DNA from: an uncultured Formosa sp.
Lineage (GTDB): Bacteria > Bacteroidota > Bacteroidia > Flavobacteriales > Flavobacteriaceae
DNA length: 14,204 bases
NCBI GenBank assembly: GCA_902516685.1
Contig: CABXZJ010000025.1
Span: 1 to 14,204 of the forward strand
Reading direction: 5' to 3'
The notes below the pieces were generated by a model. It did not search any database. It saw only the letters and a program-made list of their open reading frames with translations, and was not told where the DNA came from. This document shows, piece by piece, positions 1 through 7,145 of the stretch. Each line of letters starts with the position of its first letter. The first letter of the stretch is position 1. Both the position numbers and the translations under genes were made by a program.

Positions 1-437
1 GAGAAGCCAACGGCCATTATCGTATTACGGGTCGTGTGGATGATGTCATCATTGTTTCTGGTCACAATCTTGGAACTGCACCTATAGAAGATGCAATCAA
101 TGAACATGTACAAGTAGCTGAATCGGCTATTGTTGGGTTTTCACACCCCATAAAAGGTAATGCTCTTTACGGATATATTAACCTAAAATCGTACGACTCA
201 AATTTAGATTTGGAAAGTTTTAAAGCTGAAATAAATGGTCTTATCAGTAAACAAATTGGTCCAATTGCTAAATTGGATAAAATTCAATTTACTTCTGGAC
301 TACCAAAAACCCGTTCTGGTAAAATCATGCGCCGAATTTTAAGAAAAATAGCCAATAAAGATGCTTCAAATTTAGGAGACATCAGCACCCTGTTAAACCC
401 TGAAGTGGTTGAAACAATAAAGAATAATGCTATTTAA
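1..437 (+). CDS. acs: Acetyl-CoA synthetase, C-terminal part (5' end outside window)
   Basis: AMP-forming acetate--CoA ligase activates acetate to acetyl-AMP and then acetyl-CoA in the cytoplasm. Only the last 144 codons are present; the reading frame starts at base 3 and is open to the window edge, so the true start lies upstream. What is visible is the mobile C-terminal domain: the hinge motif ITGRVDDV near the left edge, then SGHNLGTAPIE, and near the end PKTRSGKIMRR. The lysine of SGK (codon at 321-323) is the adenylation lysine that is reversibly acetylated in this family. The tail SNLGDISTL is also typical of Acs rather than other acyl-CoA ligases. The gene ends 58 bases before the convergent NUDIX gene, with no clear hairpin between them. 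The identification is very firm; regulation cannot be judged because the promoter is not in view. Confidence 0.96.
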   Translation, partial: EANGHYRITGRVDDVIIVSGHNLGTAPIEDAINEHVQVAESAIVGFSHPIKGNALYGYINLKSYDSNLDLESFKAEINGLISKQIGPIAKLDKIQFTSGLPKTRSGKIMRRILRKIANKDASNLGDISTLLNPEVVETIKNNAI

Positions 438-495
438 AAACTCTGATTAAAGGATGTAATTTTCTACCTTCAAACTACCAAGACAAAGACTTCTT

Positions 496-1050
496 TTAAT
501 TCAATAGCTTATCATTAATGGCTTGCATAATGAATGTATAATATTCCATATCCGCTGGTACAATGGAAAATTCAGGATGTTTATGCGCTTGGCATTGTTT
601 TAGCTCTGCAAAAGAAAAAAGCCTAACCGCATCTACCTCTTCTTTCTGAATCCTTAATCCTTCAATAGCTACTGGAAGTTCACACAAAAAAACGTGTTGA
701 AATTCAGCATCTATAATCCCATTTGAGAATTTATTGATATTCTTTCGAACTGAAATAAGATTCAAATCTTCGGGCTTAACTGAAAGTCCAATTTCCTCCT
801 CAATTTCTCGCGTTGCTCCCTCATGAACTGTTTCACCCGAGGCCAAATGTCCAGCAACAGAAACATCCCATAGACTGGGGAAAGTATGTTTGTTCGCAGC
901 GCGTTTTTGTAATAAAATATTTGGAGTAGGAGTGTAGAACCAAATGTGAACGGTGGGGTGAAATAACCCTTTCTGATGCAAAACCGCTTTGTCAGCACTT
1001 TGACCAGTCGGTTTGCCATTTTCATTCCAGATATCTAAAATTTCAAGCAA
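496..1050 (-). CDS. NUDIX hydrolase, IPP-isomerase-like subfamily
   Basis: The 184-residue protein has a perfect Nudix box (G-x5-E-x7-RE-I-x-EE-x-G-L) at residues 67-89, the Mg2+-binding and catalytic helix that cleaves nucleoside-diphosphate-type substrates. The N-terminus (LDIWNENGKPTG) and the stretch HPTVHIWFY resemble the isopentenyl-diphosphate isomerase-like/YfcD group. True isomerases carry a catalytic Cys just before the GH of the box; here that site is Ala66 (SVAGH), so hydrolase activity is more likely than isomerase. The substrate cannot be predicted. The start is TTG at 1050: an in-frame stop (1059-1057) lies just upstream, no ATG or GTG lies between, and the family's N-terminal motif begins at once. 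It sits 2 bases after the M42 peptidase stop, so it is probably co-transcribed and translationally coupled. Confidence 0.9.
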   Translation of the reverse strand: MLEILDIWNENGKPTGQSADKAVLHQKGLFHPTVHIWFYTPTPNILLQKRAANKHTFPSLWDVSVAGHLASGETVHEGATREIEEEIGLSVKPEDLNLISVRKNINKFSNGIIDAEFQHVFLCELPVAIEGLRIQKEEVDAVRLFSFAELKQCQAHKHPEFSIVPADMEYYTFIMQAINDKLLN

Positions 1051-1052
1051 TC

Positions 1053-2141
1053 CTAGTCAAAATAACTAAAGGTTTCCCCAGATTTAATTTTAAGAAGCGT
1101 TTCGTAAATCATACGAATGACATTTTCAACATCACCTCTGTGTACCATTTCAACAGTTGTGTGCATATAGCGAAGCGGTAGTGAAATCAATGCTGAGGCA
1201 ACGCCTCCATTGCTATATGCAAAAGCATCAGTATCTGTCCCTGTTGCCCTGGAAAGCGCAGCGCGCTGAAATGGAATTTTTTGGGCTTCTGCTGTATCTA
1301 CAATCAAATCTCTTAACTTTTGCTGTACTGCAGGCGCATAAGCAATTACAGGACCTTCACCCATTTTACAATGTCCCTGTTTCTTTTTGTTGATCATTGG
1401 CGTGGTTGTATCGTGTGTAACATCAGTTATAATTGCAACATTTGGCTGAATGGTGTGGGTAATCATTTGCGCACCACGCAAGCCAATTTCTTCTTGTACA
1501 GAATTGGTGACATAAAGCCCGAATTGGAGTTCTTTTTTGTTTTCGTGAAGTAAACGTGCAACTTCTGCTATCATAAAACCTCCCATTCGGTTGTCCAAGG
1601 CACGACAGACAAAATGGTCTTTGTTTAAAATATGGAATTCATCAGGGTAAGTGATCACACAGCCCACATACACGCCTAGTTTTTCAACTGCTTTTTTGGT
1701 TTGACAACCAATGTCAATAAAAATATTATCAGGCTTTGGGGGCTGTTCCTTTGCCATGCTTCTTGTATGAATCGCAGGCCATCCAAATACACCTTTTACA
1801 ATACCTTTTTTGGTGTGGATGTTGACAACCTTACTGGGTGCTATCTGATGGTCACTCCCGCCATTTCGAATGACGTAAATTAACCCATCATCTGAAACGT
1901 AATTGACATACCAAGAGATTTCATCGGCATGTCCTTCAATGACTACTTTAAACTTAGCCTCAGGGTTAATGACCCCAACAGCAGAGCCGTAAGTGTCTGT
2001 GATAAAAGTATCAACATAGGGTTTTAAGTAATCCATCCACAGCTTTTGGCCTTCCCACTCATAGCCTGTTGGTGCTGCGTTATTTAAGTAAGATTCTAAA
2101 AACTTTAATGATTTCTTGTTTAAAATTTTCTTTTTGGCCAT
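1053..2141 (-). CDS. M42 family metallo-aminopeptidase (TET-like)
   Basis: This 362-residue protein has the usual M42 length and all expected dinuclear-metal and catalytic residues: His71 in GHADEI with Asp73, Asp183 in ALDNRMGG, the pair Glu217-Glu218 in QEEIGLRGA, Asp240 in TDVTHD, and His327 in RYMHTTVE. M42 enzymes are cytoplasmic, usually form large tetrahedral (TET) particles, and trim N-terminal residues from short peptides. Some members were once annotated as endoglucanases, but the motifs here are those of peptidases. No signal peptide is visible. The ATG at 2141 is followed by a lysine-rich start (MAKKKILNKK) and has no Shine-Dalgarno sequence. It is the first gene of a two-gene unit with the NUDIX gene and is divergent from the DUF4294 gene across 91 bases. 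Substrate preference cannot be read from sequence. Confidence 0.95.
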   Translation of the reverse strand: MAKKKILNKKSLKFLESYLNNAAPTGYEWEGQKLWMDYLKPYVDTFITDTYGSAVGVINPEAKFKVVIEGHADEISWYVNYVSDDGLIYVIRNGGSDHQIAPSKVVNIHTKKGIVKGVFGWPAIHTRSMAKEQPPKPDNIFIDIGCQTKKAVEKLGVYVGCVITYPDEFHILNKDHFVCRALDNRMGGFMIAEVARLLHENKKELQFGLYVTNSVQEEIGLRGAQMITHTIQPNVAIITDVTHDTTTPMINKKKQGHCKMGEGPVIAYAPAVQQKLRDLIVDTAEAQKIPFQRAALSRATGTDTDAFAYSNGGVASALISLPLRYMHTTVEMVHRGDVENVIRMIYETLLKIKSGETFSYFD

Positions 2142-2207
2142 TGTTCATATTTTCGTTAAAAATAACAAAACTCTTCGATTTTAGAAGCAGGATTACAACA
2201 TATTTTT

Positions 2208-2215
2208 TAACTTTG
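2208..2215 (+). promoter_or_regulatory. Candidate -7 box for the DUF4294 gene
   Basis: TAACTTTG matches the Bacteroidota -7 consensus TAnnTTTG and lies 17 bases before the ATG at 2233. No TTTG-type -33 element is seen at the expected distance, so this is a partial promoter match in the 91-base divergent region. Confidence 0.4.
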
Positions 2216-2232
2216 AAAAGGATTGATATACC

Positions 2233-2907
2233 ATGATTAGACTGGCAACTTTATTTTTTTTATTTACATTCTTTATCTGCGAGAGTCAAACACCCCAAAT
2301 CGACACAGATTCAATTCAAAAGCCTTATTTAATGATTGTGGGGGATACCATCACCAATAGCTCTATTAATTTATCAGAAGTTGTGATTCTGCCAAAATTA
2401 CGCATTAAATCTAAAGAAGACCGCCGCCGCTATTTAATCTTACAACGCAAAACAATTAAAGTCTATCCCTATGCTAAATTAGCCGCTGAAAGGCTTGAGA
2501 TATTAAACGAAAGAATTGAAAACGTAAAGAGTAAGCGCAAACGAAAACAATACACCCGCAGAGTTCAAAAATTTGTGGAGGATGAATTTTCTGAAAAACT
2601 TAAAAAATTCACAATTACTGAAGGTCAAATTCTTATTAAATTAATCCACCGTCAAACAGGGGAGACTGCTTTTGATCTCATCAAGGATCTTCGTAGTGGT
2701 TGGCGCGCTTATTGGTATAACAATACTGCAAAATTATTTAAAATGTCTTTAAAAATTCCTTTTAACCCTGAAGTTTCAAAAGAAGATTATTTAATAGAAG
2801 ATATACTACAACGATATTTTCAGGACGGAATTTTAGATTACCAACCTGCATTTAAAGAATTTGATCTTTATAATTTATCAAACCAATGGAAACTAAAATT
2901 AAAATAA
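2233..2907 (+). CDS. Exported DUF4294 domain protein
   Basis: The 224-residue product begins with a short, strongly hydrophobic segment (residues 2-16, rich in Leu and Phe) followed by CESQTP, which fits a Sec signal peptide. Cys17 at its end could make it a lipoprotein, but the lipobox is poor. The rest is a soluble, very basic domain matching my recollection of DUF4294, a Bacteroidota family with no known function: a beta-rich start (VVILPKLRIKSKEDRRRY), a Lys/Arg-rich helical middle (about residues 65-120) and a conserved stretch around HRQTGETAFDLIKDLRSGWRA. It stands alone between the divergent peptidase and the convergent methyltransferase gene, 33 bases beyond its stop. The likely site is the periplasm or outer envelope. 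Family assignment is from memory and fairly confident; function is unknown. Confidence 0.8.
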   Translation: MIRLATLFFLFTFFICESQTPQIDTDSIQKPYLMIVGDTITNSSINLSEVVILPKLRIKSKEDRRRYLILQRKTIKVYPYAKLAAERLEILNERIENVKSKRKRKQYTRRVQKFVEDEFSEKLKKFTITEGQILIKLIHRQTGETAFDLIKDLRSGWRAYWYNNTAKLFKMSLKIPFNPEVSKEDYLIEDILQRYFQDGILDYQPAFKEFDLYNLSNQWKLKLK

Positions 2908-2940
2908 ATTTTACAGTAACTAAAAATCAACTTTACTAAA

Positions 2941-3675
2941 TCAACCAATATTAAAAATTAAAATAAGTCTCTTTGATTTTTTTTCATCATATGGTTCTAA
3001 GTCATATGAACCAAAAGAATTTAATATTTTTAAATTATTCTTCATCAACATTGATTTAAAATCATTGTAAGCAAATGCACGGACTCGTTCTTTAAAATTA
3101 AATATTGAACCTCCATCTTTAACACTAATTTTCTTTGTAATGAATTCACCATCAAAAATCCGCTCAATTTTAAAATAAATACCTTTTATATTTTCATGAT
3201 TCATTGGAATTAATTTTTCAATAACATACGATACATTCATAAAGTCTATAACTCCAATGCCATTTACATTTAAACTTTCTTTTATGGATTTTAAAACCTT
3301 ATGATCATCATCAAGAGAATCAAAATACCCAAAACTTGTAAACATATTTAATATTAAATCAAATTTTGATTTCATTGGAAGACGCATGTCATGAATTTTG
3401 AAATCTAAACTTGAATTTGAATATTTTTTAGCCACATCTATATTTTTTTTTGATAAATCAATACCAGTTGTAGAAAATCCAAGTTGATTAAGATAAACAG
3501 CATGACGACCTTTGCCACATGCTAAATCCAAAATTCTTTGATCCTTAGTTATTTTTAGAAATTGAACTAAATTCTTTATAAATTTCTGTGCTTCTTTATT
3601 ATCTCTGTGTCTATAAAGTATATGGTAATAATGAGTATCAAACCAAGACTCAAACCACTTTTTTTGAATTGTCAT
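2941..3675 (-). CDS. Class I SAM-dependent methyltransferase, substrate unknown
   Basis: This 244-residue protein has a Rossmann-type SAM-binding core: motif I ILDLACGKGRHA (residues 48-59), the acidic loop GIDLS with Asp73 that would hold the SAM ribose, an HDMR stretch (95-98) and the motif MFTSFGYF (111-118) in the methyl-acceptor region. The N-terminus (WFDTHYYHILY) is aromatic and resembles small uncharacterised bacterial methyltransferases; C-terminal strands follow to the end. No catalytic signature such as NPPY indicates a nucleic-acid base as substrate, so a small molecule or quinone-like acceptor is possible but not shown. It is divergent from the rRNA methyltransferase gene across 58 bases, sharing a palindromic promoter region. 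Its codons are markedly AT-rich compared with the amino acid operon. ATG start, no Shine-Dalgarno sequence. Confidence 0.88.
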   Translation of the reverse strand: MTIQKKWFESWFDTHYYHILYRHRDNKEAQKFIKNLVQFLKITKDQRILDLACGKGRHAVYLNQLGFSTTGIDLSKKNIDVAKKYSNSSLDFKIHDMRLPMKSKFDLILNMFTSFGYFDSLDDDHKVLKSIKESLNVNGIGVIDFMNVSYVIEKLIPMNHENIKGIYFKIERIFDGEFITKKISVKDGGSIFNFKERVRAFAYNDFKSMLMKNNLKILNSFGSYDLEPYDEKKSKRLILIFNIG

Positions 3676-3696
3676 AAAAATTTAATGTGTGATGGT

Positions 3697-3713
3697 AAAA
3701 ATACTGTATTTTT
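3697..3713. repeat. Perfect 17-base inverted repeat in a divergent promoter region
   Basis: AAAAATACTGTATTTTT consists of two 8-base arms around a single central T. It lies in the 58 bases between two divergent genes. Its right arm is most of the + strand -7 box for the RlmL-like gene. Its left arm gives TATTTTTA on the minus strand, one base off the same consensus for the methyltransferase gene. It may be a regulator binding site or simply two back-to-back -7 elements. Confidence 0.6.
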
Positions 3714-3714
3714 G
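3707..3714 (+). promoter_or_regulatory. Candidate -7 box for the RlmL-like gene
   Basis: TATTTTTG matches TAnnTTTG and lies 19 bases before the ATG at 3734, a normal distance for a short leader. A clear TTTG -33 element is absent; only a TGTG lies near the expected position (about 3686). Confidence 0.45.
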
Positions 3715-3733
3715 AATCTTGACGTAGAAATTT

Positions 3734-4891
3734 ATGGAAGATAATTTTGAAATGATAGCCAAAACACTTTTTGGTTTTGAAGAACTCTTGGAAAATGAAC
3801 TCTCACAGCTTGGAGCAAAGAATACAAAAAAAGGAGTTAGGAATGTTCGATTTGTGGGAGACAAAGGATTTATGTATAAATGTAATCTTGGTTTGAGAAC
3901 AGCTATAAAAATACTTAAACCAATAAAAAAATTTCATGTCAAAGATGAAAATGATTTATACAGGAAAATTAAGGACATTTGTTGGGAAAAATATTTAGAC
4001 AACTCAGGAAGTTTAGCTGTAAGTGCAACACTAAGTGGTGAATTGTTTAAACATTCACATTACGTAGCATTAAAATCTAAAGATGCAATAGTAGATCGTT
4101 TTAGAGATCATACTGGTGAGCGACCTAATATTGATCTGCGTTTTCCAGATTTGAAAATTGATGTTCACATTGAACGAAATTTTTGTTCTATCGCACTGGA
4201 CAGCTCAGGTGAGTCTTTACACAAACGTGGATACAAAATTGCAACAAATGTTGCTCCAATCAACGAGGTTTTAGCAGCAGGTTTGGTAATGCTTAGTGGT
4301 TGGGATGGTCAGTCCGATTTTATGGACCCAATGTGTGGTTCTGCTACTATTTTGATAGAAGCAGCAATGATTGCATGCAATATTCCTCCAAACTTAATGC
4401 GCAATGAATTTGGTTTTGAACGCTGGAAAGACTGGGATGTTGATTTGTTTGAAAAGATTGAAAATTCGTTACTTTCAAAAACTCGTGATTTTCACCACAA
4501 AATAATAGGTTTTGATAAATCTCCTAATGCAATTCAAAAAGCATTAAAAAATGTCAAAAATGCTCATTTAGATGAAATGATTTATCTTAAAAACGAAAAT
4601 TTCTTTAAAACACAAAAAGGTAAAGGGGGTAAACTTCATATGTTATTTAATCCTCCCTACGGTGAACGTTTAAAGCTAAATGTGATTGAATTTTATAATA
4701 ATATTGGAAATACACTAAAACATAAATATCCAGGAACTGCTGCATGGTTTATAACTTCAAATTTAGAAGCACTTAAACATGTTGGACTTAAATCATCAAG
4801 AAAAATAAAAGTTTATAATGGTAAGTTAGAAGCTCGTCTTGTTCGTTATGATATGTACCAAGGCACAAAAAAACTTCACAAGCAAAAATAA
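3734..4891 (+). CDS. THUMP-domain 23S rRNA guanine-N2 methyltransferase (RlmL/YpsC-like)
   Basis: The 385-residue protein matches the length and layout of YpsC and of the N-terminal RlmL half of E. coli RlmKL, which makes m2G2445 in 23S rRNA. An N-terminal THUMP/ferredoxin-like RNA-binding region covers about residues 5-165. The methyltransferase domain follows: motif NVAPINEVLAAGL (172-184), the SAM site DPMCGSATILIEA (198-210), GFDKSPNAI (259-267) with the acidic ribose-binding residue, and the catalytic NPPYGER (306-312), where Asn-Pro-Pro-Tyr positions an exocyclic amino group. The separate RlmK half is not attached. The ATG at 3734 follows a TAnnTTTG box; Met7 is an alternative start but would leave only a 1-base difference in frame-independent spacing evidence, so the first ATG is kept. 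It probably forms its own transcript, since the next gene has a strong promoter. The exact target base is inferred from the family. Confidence 0.92.
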   Translation: MEDNFEMIAKTLFGFEELLENELSQLGAKNTKKGVRNVRFVGDKGFMYKCNLGLRTAIKILKPIKKFHVKDENDLYRKIKDICWEKYLDNSGSLAVSATLSGELFKHSHYVALKSKDAIVDRFRDHTGERPNIDLRFPDLKIDVHIERNFCSIALDSSGESLHKRGYKIATNVAPINEVLAAGLVMLSGWDGQSDFMDPMCGSATILIEAAMIACNIPPNLMRNEFGFERWKDWDVDLFEKIENSLLSKTRDFHHKIIGFDKSPNAIQKALKNVKNAHLDEMIYLKNENFFKTQKGKGGKLHMLFNPPYGERLKLNVIEFYNNIGNTLKHKYPGTAAWFITSNLEALKHVGLKSSRKIKVYNGKLEARLVRYDMYQGTKKLHKQK

Positions 4892-4942
4892 ATTTACTGA
4901 AAAAACTAATAATTATTTAATTAAAAAATTAACTTCTTTGTC

Positions 4943-4972
4943 TTTGTAAACTCAAAAAAGGTCCTATTTTTG
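4943..4972 (+). promoter_or_regulatory. Bacteroidota-type promoter for the helicase gene
   Basis: TTTG at 4943-4946 and TATTTTTG at 4965-4972 are 18 bases apart, close to the Bacteroidota pattern TTTG, about 19 bases, TAnnTTTG. Transcription would start near 4979, leaving a leader of about 15 bases before the ATG at 4994. This is the best promoter match seen in the window. Confidence 0.7.
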
Positions 4973-4993
4973 TAAAGTTCATCCTACATCAAA

Positions 4994-6529
4994 ATGATTC
5001 TTACAAATTACGAAAAAGAAGAACGTAAAGAAGGTAAAGAACTTTACCAATACCAAAAAGGTGCTATTCAAAAGATTTTCCAATGTTTTGAGACTGCCAA
5101 TGAAGATTACCATTTATTATATCAATTACCAACCGGTGGCGGGAAAACAGTGATTTTCTCAGAAATTGTTAATCAATATTTAAAAACAAGAAAGAAAAAA
5201 GTATTGGTTTTGACCCATCGTATTGAACTTTGTAAACAAACTTCTGCTGTATTAAATGAATTTGGTGTCAAAAACAAAGTAATTGATAGTAAGGCGAAAT
5301 TAGATGACCAAATAGATTTTGATTGTTTTGTGGCAATGGTTGAAACTCTTAACAATCGTTTAAAAGATAACAAATTAGATATATCTAATATTGGACTAGT
5401 AATTATTGATGAGGCTCATTATAACTCATTTACTAAACTTTTTAAATTTTTTGATAATTCCTTTTTATTGGGAGTTACTGCAACTCCTTTGAGTTCAAAT
5501 ATAGAACTTCCTATGACCGATAATTATAATGAATTGATTGTTGGAGAGAGTATTGAATCTTTGATAGAAAATCGTTTTTTGGCTCAAGCTAATATGTTTT
5601 CTTACAATGTTGGCCTAACTTCACTCGTTGTTGGTGCCAACGGTGATTACACTGTTAAGTCATCAGAAGATTTATATACAAACAATGAAATGTTATCAAA
5701 GTTAATGGATGCCTATAATGAACGTTGTAACAACAAAAAAACTTTAATTTTCAATAATGGAATCAACACATCACTATTCGTATATGATCTTTTCAAGAGA
5801 GCAGGAATACCAATAGCACACTTGGACAACACGACAACAAAAAAAGAACGTTCAAATATTCTAAAATGGTTTAAAGAAACACCTAATGCTATCCTAACTT
5901 CTGTTAGTATTTTAACTACTGGATTTGATGAGCCTAGTGTTGAGGCCATTATTTTGAACAGAGCGACAAAATCTCTAACTCTTTACTATCAAATGATTGG
6001 TAGAGGATCTAGAATTTTCAAAAATAAAAAATCATTTGATGTTGTAGATTTAGGAAACAATTTTCATCGTTTCGGACCATGGGGCAGTACAAATTTAGAT
6101 TGGCACCGAATTTTTAAATATCCTAGCCATTACTTAGATGGGATTTTAAGTGATGAAGATTTAGAAAGCAATTTTATATATGAAATGCCAGAAGAAATAC
6201 GTAAATCTTTTCTAAAGTCAGATGATGTTTATTTTGATATAAATAAAACTTATATAAAATCTATCAGAAATGGTGAGTCCTCCAAAGTCGTTTTAAGAAG
6301 GTCAATTGAGCAACATGCAAAAATATGTATTGAAAACAGTGAAGATGTATATGATGCTTTAGCTCTGATGAAATTGTTAAATGAAGATATAGATTTTAGA
6401 ATTCACCGATATTCAAAATGTATTAGCAAAAGTACACACAATTTTTTAGAATGGCTAAAAGAAGATTATAAGAAAAAATTAAGATCATATTTAAGACAAA
6501 ATTTTGATAATATTAAAATATTAATATGA
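4994..6529 (+). CDS. Superfamily 2 DEAH-box helicase
   Basis: The 511-residue protein holds both RecA-like domains of an SF2 ATPase/helicase. Domain 1 contains a Q-motif-like YQYQKGAI (18-25), Walker A LPTGGGKT (45-52), motif Ia LVLTHRIEL, the Walker B box IIDEAH (137-142) and motif III VTATP (161-165). Domain 2 contains motif V TTGFDEP (308-314) and motif VI QMIGRGSR (333-340). These are the XPB/RadD-type branch, which translocates on DNA or RNA using ATP. The tail after about residue 350 (160 residues, charged, helical) contains no nuclease or zinc-finger motif I can recognise. A strong promoter precedes it, and its TGA stop overlaps the CIA30 start, so the two are translated together. RadD-like DNA repair is one possibility, a nucleic-acid defence role another; neither is shown. 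AT-rich codon use. Confidence 0.9.
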   Translation: MILTNYEKEERKEGKELYQYQKGAIQKIFQCFETANEDYHLLYQLPTGGGKTVIFSEIVNQYLKTRKKKVLVLTHRIELCKQTSAVLNEFGVKNKVIDSKAKLDDQIDFDCFVAMVETLNNRLKDNKLDISNIGLVIIDEAHYNSFTKLFKFFDNSFLLGVTATPLSSNIELPMTDNYNELIVGESIESLIENRFLAQANMFSYNVGLTSLVVGANGDYTVKSSEDLYTNNEMLSKLMDAYNERCNNKKTLIFNNGINTSLFVYDLFKRAGIPIAHLDNTTTKKERSNILKWFKETPNAILTSVSILTTGFDEPSVEAIILNRATKSLTLYYQMIGRGSRIFKNKKSFDVVDLGNNFHRFGPWGSTNLDWHRIFKYPSHYLDGILSDEDLESNFIYEMPEEIRKSFLKSDDVYFDINKTYIKSIRNGESSKVVLRRSIEQHAKICIENSEDVYDALALMKLLNEDIDFRIHRYSKCISKSTHNFLEWLKEDYKKKLRSYLRQNFDNIKILI

Positions 6530-7062
6530 TATACTACTTTATAATTCTTTCGCTTATGCTAAACTTGCAAGAACCACAAACTATATTTGAATTTAAATCT
6601 AATTGTAATTTAGAAGATTGGCAGGTTGTAGATGATACTGTTATGGGCGGAGTGTCTAATGGATTGATAAGATTAGATGCTGACGGAAATGGTGTTTTTA
6701 TGGGTGATGTGTCAATTGAAAATAATGGAGGATTTTCTTCAATTCAGTTAAATATGGAAAGTATAAAGGTTAACTCTGAAAACAGCATTAAGTTAATAGT
6801 AAAAGGTGATGGTAGTAGCTTTCAGTTTAGAATAAAAAATTCAAAATATGAAAGACATTCTTATGTGTCAAATTTTAAAACTTCAGGAAAGTGGGAAACA
6901 ATATTAATCTGCTTGAATGAAATGACACCTCGCTTTAGGGGATATAAAATGAGTTTTTCTAATTTTAATAAATCGAAAATAGAAAGTATTGGTTTTTTAA
7001 AGTCTTCAAAAAAAAACACTTCCTTCAAACTTCAAATTAAAAGTGTAAGTATAGTAAACTGA
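6526..7062 (+). CDS. CIA30 family protein, probably exported
   Basis: The 178-residue protein matches the CIA30 family (named for mitochondrial complex I intermediate-associated protein 30), a beta-sandwich related to galactose-binding domains. Visible signatures are WQVVDDTVMGGVSNG (32-46), NGGFSSI (68-74) and PRFRG (135-139). Bacterial members have no established role in complex I assembly. Residues 1-12 (MIYYFIILSLML) are hydrophobic and could be a short signal peptide, although there is no positive charge before them; Met11 at 6556 is an alternative start that would remove this segment. The first ATG is favoured because it overlaps the helicase stop as ATGA (6526-6529), typical of translational coupling. 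The pairing of a probably exported binding-fold protein with a cytoplasmic helicase is odd and unexplained. The downstream 167 bases lead into ilvD. Confidence 0.85.
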   Translation: MIYYFIILSLMLNLQEPQTIFEFKSNCNLEDWQVVDDTVMGGVSNGLIRLDADGNGVFMGDVSIENNGGFSSIQLNMESIKVNSENSIKLIVKGDGSSFQFRIKNSKYERHSYVSNFKTSGKWETILICLNEMTPRFRGYKMSFSNFNKSKIESIGFLKSSKKNTSFKLQIKSVSIVN

Positions 7063-7067
7063 AATAA

Positions 7068-7075
7068 TATTTTTG
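7068..7075 (+). promoter_or_regulatory. Possible -7 box for the ilv operon
   Basis: TATTTTTG fits TAnnTTTG and lies just after the CIA30 stop. It would give a leader of roughly 150 bases before ilvD. No TTTG -33 element is found at the right distance, and the region is so AT-rich that a chance match is likely. Confidence 0.25.
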
Positions 7076-7103
7076 AACATCATATTTTAAAAATTATATT
7101 CAA

Positions 7104-7145
7104 TTGGTTATTAGTCTATTACCCTCAAATTAACTCTAATGAGTT
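7104..7145 (+). promoter_or_regulatory. Possible ilv leader: short Leu/Val/Ile reading frame then small hairpin
   Basis: A TTG-started mini-frame at 7104-7133 would encode Met(Leu)-Val-Ile-Ser-Leu-Leu-Pro-Ser-Asn, rich in the three products of the downstream pathway. Directly at its stop, AACTC (7132-7136) can pair with GAGTT (7141-7145) around a 4-base loop. This resembles the plan of an attenuator, but the frame has no ATG and no Shine-Dalgarno, the hairpin is only 5 base pairs, and no following terminator hairpin with U-tract is evident. The rest of the 7063-7229 gap is featureless AT-rich sequence. Confidence 0.2.

Noticed and set aside
438..495. Possible terminator between acs and the NUDIX gene
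   Set aside because: No stem of useful length was found in the 58-base gap.
1157..1883. Three + strand open frames inside the M42 peptidase gene
   Set aside because: They are antisense to a fully conserved peptidase reading frame and have no recognisable domain.
2908..2940. AGTAA / TTACT repeat as a possible bidirectional terminator between convergent genes
   Set aside because: Only 5 A/T-rich base pairs with a 12-base loop and no U-tract; too weak to call.
3682..3864. Minus-strand open frame of 60 codons
   Set aside because: It lies opposite the start of the RlmL-like gene and runs through the promoter region; its composition looks like a shadow of the real gene and it matches no family I know.
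2941..6529. Methyltransferases next to a helicase, suggesting a restriction-modification or BREX-like defence system
   Set aside because: The THUMP/NPPY protein is a standard rRNA methyltransferase, the other methyltransferase lacks DNA-specific motifs, and no nuclease, phosphatase or other defence partner is present. The helicase also has its own promoter.
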